Part shown: positions 6,573 to 8,667 of the stretch, one piece after another
Position numbering within the stretch: position 1 is the first letter of the stretch
Layout: every line of letters begins with the position of its first letter
NCBI GenBank assembly: GCA_021793135.1
Contig: JAJYTI010000092.1
Coordinates: 1 to 8,667, forward strand
DNA from: Bacteroidota bacterium
GTDB lineage: Bacteria; Bacteroidota; Bacteroidia; Flavobacteriales; Flavobacteriaceae
DNA: 8,667 bases
Direction of reading: 5' to 3'
The notes under the pieces: generated by a model
Told to the model about the DNA's origin: nothing
Database searches by the model: none
Seen by the model: the letters and a program-made list of their open reading frames with translations, nothing else
Translations under genes and position numbers: made by a program

Positions 6573-7547
6573 ATGAAAGCAGCAGTAGTATTCCAATTAG
6601 GAGAATTACCTAGATATGTTGATGATTTCGCAGAACCGATAGTAAAGGATGAAAATAAATTATTAATATATGTAAAAGCTTGTGCAGTAAAAAACTTAGA
6701 TAAAATGCAAGCTAGCGGAAAGCATTATTCAGTGAAAGGAAAAGAATGGACACCAAAAGTAATAGGTGGGGACGGTGTAGGAATATTGGAAGATGGAACA
6801 GGGGTTTATGGAATAGGTATAAGCGGAATGTTGGCCGAAAAAGCACTTGTAGAAAAAGACAAGATTGTGGTACTTCCTAAAGACTTAGATTATGCTATTG
6901 CAGCTGCCATACCAAATGCAGTGATGGGGTCGGTTTTGGCTTTAAAATATAGAGCTGGTTTACAAGAAGGAGAGACAGTGTTGATTAACGGAGCTACTGG
7001 TGTAACTGGTAGAGTTGCGGTACAATTAGCGAAATACTATGGTGCTAAGAAAGTAATTGTAACCGGCCGTAATGAGCAATCTTTACAAGACTTACTAAGC
7101 CTTGGAGCGGATGAGATTATTTCATTAAAGCAAGATAAAGAAGCATTTATTAAGGAAATAAAAGAAAAACATACAGAGAATTCTATCGATGTAATTATTG
7201 ATTACTTGTGGGGTGAAAGTGTAGAGTCTATTTTATTAGCATTAAAAGGAAATGGAAGATTTACACCTAGAACTAGATTGGTTACCGTAGGAACCATGAT
7301 GGGGGATACTATCTCTCTTTCTGCTTCTATATTAAGAGGAACCGATATTCAAATTTCAGGCTCTGGAATAGGAAGTTGGACAAAAGAGGAGGTAGTTATT
7401 CTCATTAAAGAAATCTTACCAGAAATGTTTGCTTTAGCTGCTAAAGGAGATTTAAAAATAAACGTCCAAAGAACTAAGTTATCCGATATCGAAAAAGTGT
7501 GGGATTTAGAGGTGAAAAGCGGAAGTAGATTAGTAGTTGAGATATAA
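6573..7547 (+). CDS. Zinc-independent MDR oxidoreductase, NAD(P)H:quinone reductase-like
   Basis: A 324-residue medium-chain dehydrogenase/reductase. The N-terminal GroES-like domain (about 1-115) is followed by a Rossmann domain with the nucleotide-binding stretch INGATGVTGRVAVQLAK (138-154). GRN at 165-167 after the second strand suggests a preference for NADPH. The catalytic zinc Cys/His ligands and the four structural-zinc cysteines of alcohol dehydrogenases are absent (only Cys37 is seen in that region), which places the protein with quinone oxidoreductases and enoyl reductases. It probably reduces quinones or other electrophilic carbonyl or alkene compounds in the cytoplasm; the substrate is not readable. 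The start ATG at 6573 follows AGAAGAAC, a weak ribosome binding site. It lies 77 bp downstream of the Crp-like gene, with no terminator between, so co-transcription or direct control by that regulator is plausible. A strong hairpin terminator follows the stop. Confidence 0.87.
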   Translation: MKAAVVFQLGELPRYVDDFAEPIVKDENKLLIYVKACAVKNLDKMQASGKHYSVKGKEWTPKVIGGDGVGILEDGTGVYGIGISGMLAEKALVEKDKIVVLPKDLDYAIAAAIPNAVMGSVLALKYRAGLQEGETVLINGATGVTGRVAVQLAKYYGAKKVIVTGRNEQSLQDLLSLGADEIISLKQDKEAFIKEIKEKHTENSIDVIIDYLWGESVESILLALKGNGRFTPRTRLVTVGTMMGDTISLSASILRGTDIQISGSGIGSWTKEEVVILIKEILPEMFALAAKGDLKINVQRTKLSDIEKVWDLEVKSGSRLVVEI

Positions 7548-7566
7548 CTTTTAGATAAGTTTCGAG

Positions 7567-7622
7567 AAAGCTTACCATTTAGTAGATATCAATTATTAGT
7601 AATACTAGGTGGTAAGTTTTTT
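7567..7622 (+). terminator. Strong rho-independent terminator between convergent genes
   Basis: Arms at 7567-7584 and 7603-7620 pair over 18 positions with no mismatch if three G-T wobbles are allowed; the core is CTTACCA against TGGTAAG. The loop is 18 nt. On the plus strand the 3' arm runs directly into a T-tract (7617-7622), so it terminates the MDR oxidoreductase transcript. On the minus strand it begins right after the stop codon of the MocR-like gene, but the following T-run is poor, so it is a weaker stop in that direction. Confidence 0.8.
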
Positions 7623-8667
7623 ATTTTAATATTACTTCTGACAATATCTTTAAACTTTTCTCCATTTCCTGCTCATTCAAATGAGCAAATCCAAGTCTAA
7701 AAGCCGCTAATTTTGAGTTTTGGTAACAGCAAGTTTGTGGGATGAATAAACCAAGTTGTTCTGCTTTTTTAGCGATTTCCGATACAGAATAGGAGGTAGG
7801 TAATACAAGCCAATAAGCCAATCCACCCATAGGTAATGAATAGGAAAACACTCCAGGTAAATAGAATTCTAATAGTTGTTGAAACTTGTTTCGTCTATGT
7901 AGATAAGTAGTTAAAGCTTTACGTCTGTATCGGTGTATGTCTCCTTGATGAATCATTTCGGCTAAAGCTTGTTCTTTTACTACATCGGTCTTTCCGAAAA
8001 TGGGAAGGTATTTATGTGCTTCTTTTATAAAATCATCTGGACCAATCATAAAACCAGTTTGAAATCCTGGAGGTAGAAAGTGTCCGAAATCTCCTAAGTA
8101 AATTAGTTTGTTATGATGCTTCTTCTTCAGTAGGGGTAAGGCGGTTGTTTTCTCGTAGGTCAATTCATCCGCACTGCCATCTTCAATGACGATAAAGTCA
8201 AACTCTTCTGCTAATTCCAATAATTCCTCTCTTCGTTTATCCGACATACAAATACTTGTAGGATATTGGTGTTGAGGTTGAATGTAAATCAATCGAATAC
8301 TTCTTGGATAGAAGTGTTTTCTAATGTAGTCCACTTGAATTCCTTCTTCATCCATTGGAATCGTATTGATTTTCGCACCAGCTTGTTGGTAAATCATATT
8401 CGCAAAGTAGTAACTGTATTCTCCAACTAAAATTTGATCACCTGGTCGAATAAGTAATTGAGAAAGAATGTAAAGTATGATAGACTTATTATCCGCTGTG
8501 AGCAGGTTATAGGTCGAGAAATGTGTTTTTCTAGTAACGTTTAAATAGTTAGTGAGTTGTTCTTTAAAGAACGTATTTCCTTCTACAGAGGCAGTAGCAA
8601 TTTTATCGATTACCTTTTTACGACTTAACGCAGAAGAGTAAAACTGACTAAGTTCTTTAGTTTGTAT
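7621..8667 (-). CDS. MocR/PdxR-type aminotransferase-like protein lacking the PLP lysine (N-terminus off window)
   Basis: The frame is open from the stop at 7621 to the right edge, giving 348 visible residues; the ATG at 8397 is internal, because conserved sequence (for example LLIRPGDQILVGEYSYYF) continues upstream of it. The segment matches the fold-type-I aminotransferase domain of MocR/GabR/PdxR regulators: IRPGDQILV, YIQPQHQYPTSICMS, FIVIEDGSADEL, YLGDFGHFLPPGF and a final AFRLGFAHL. Full members are about 450-490 residues with an N-terminal GntR-type winged helix, which would lie off the edge. The cofactor site is degraded. The usual FSK with the PLP-linked Lys reads FGH (His codon 8080-8082), and the EDDY motif reads EDGS, so the PLP ring-stacking/O3' Tyr is Ser. 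The Ser-Gly phosphate loop is also unrecognisable. The C-terminal Arg that binds substrate carboxylates remains. Probably not a transaminase; it may sense a ligand without PLP or through other contacts. The gene converges with the MDR gene. Confidence 0.8.
   Translation of the reverse strand: MQTKELSQFYSSALSRKKVIDKIATASVEGNTFFKEQLTNYLNVTRKTHFSTYNLLTADNKSIILYILSQLLIRPGDQILVGEYSYYFANMIYQQAGAKINTIPMDEEGIQVDYIRKHFYPRSIRLIYIQPQHQYPTSICMSDKRREELLELAEEFDFIVIEDGSADELTYEKTTALPLLKKKHHNKLIYLGDFGHFLPPGFQTGFMIGPDDFIKEAHKYLPIFGKTDVVKEQALAEMIHQGDIHRYRRKALTTYLHRRNKFQQLLEFYLPGVFSYSLPMGGLAYWLVLPTSYSVSEIAKKAEQLGLFIPQTCCYQNSKLAAFRLGFAHLNEQEMEKSLKILSEVILK

Noticed and set aside
8395..8397. ATG at 8397 as the start of the aminotransferase-like gene
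   Set aside because: The frame stays open for 90 more codons to the window edge and carries family-conserved sequence upstream, so the true start lies outside the window.

Overview
The window reads as a stretch of an AT-rich Bacteroidota chromosome, most likely Flavobacteriia. The basis is the low G+C (about one third by eye), A-rich start-codon contexts with weak or absent Shine-Dalgarno sequences, a type VI secretion edge of the Bacteroidota type (T6SS-iii), and a Crp/Fnr-like regulator of the style common in that phylum. No RNA gene, CRISPR array, insertion sequence or phage gene was seen.

Left part (1-2819, minus strand). The first 29 codons of a gp25-like type VI baseplate protein (TssE) run off the left edge. 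Upstream of it, across a 251-bp gap, lies a complete 826-residue AAA+ unfoldase of the ClpV/TssH type. Together they suggest that the window clips the end of a T6SS-iii cluster whose remaining genes lie to the left. TssE would form part of the baseplate, and TssH would recycle the contracted TssB/TssC sheath.

Middle (2820-5203). A 499-bp AT-rich gap holds a long inverted repeat and a tandem 8-mer but no convincing gene. It is followed on the minus strand by an ABC1/UbiB-family atypical kinase (551 residues, two C-terminal membrane helices). Two of its hallmark motifs are altered: KxGQ reads KLAQ and ExD reads ELS. A 229-bp divergent region separates it from the plus-strand genes.

Right part (5204-7547, plus strand). 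Three genes are housed here: an HD-domain 5'-nucleotidase-like hydrolase (YfbR/HDDC2 type), a Crp/Fnr-like transcription regulator, and a zinc-less NAD(P)H:quinone oxidoreductase-like MDR enzyme. The last two are 77 bp apart and may be a regulator/target pair. A strong hairpin terminator ends this group.

Right edge (7621-8667, minus strand). The C-terminal 348 residues of a fold-type-I aminotransferase domain of the MocR/PdxR/GabR regulator type are present, and the N-terminus lies outside the window. The reading frame stays open to the edge, so the internal ATG at 8397 is not its start. The PLP-binding lysine is replaced (the usual Ser-Lys reads Gly-His) and other cofactor-site residues are lost, so this looks like a pseudo-aminotransferase. 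It is the most unusual single observation in the window. I saw no clear evidence of a wholly new multi-gene system.
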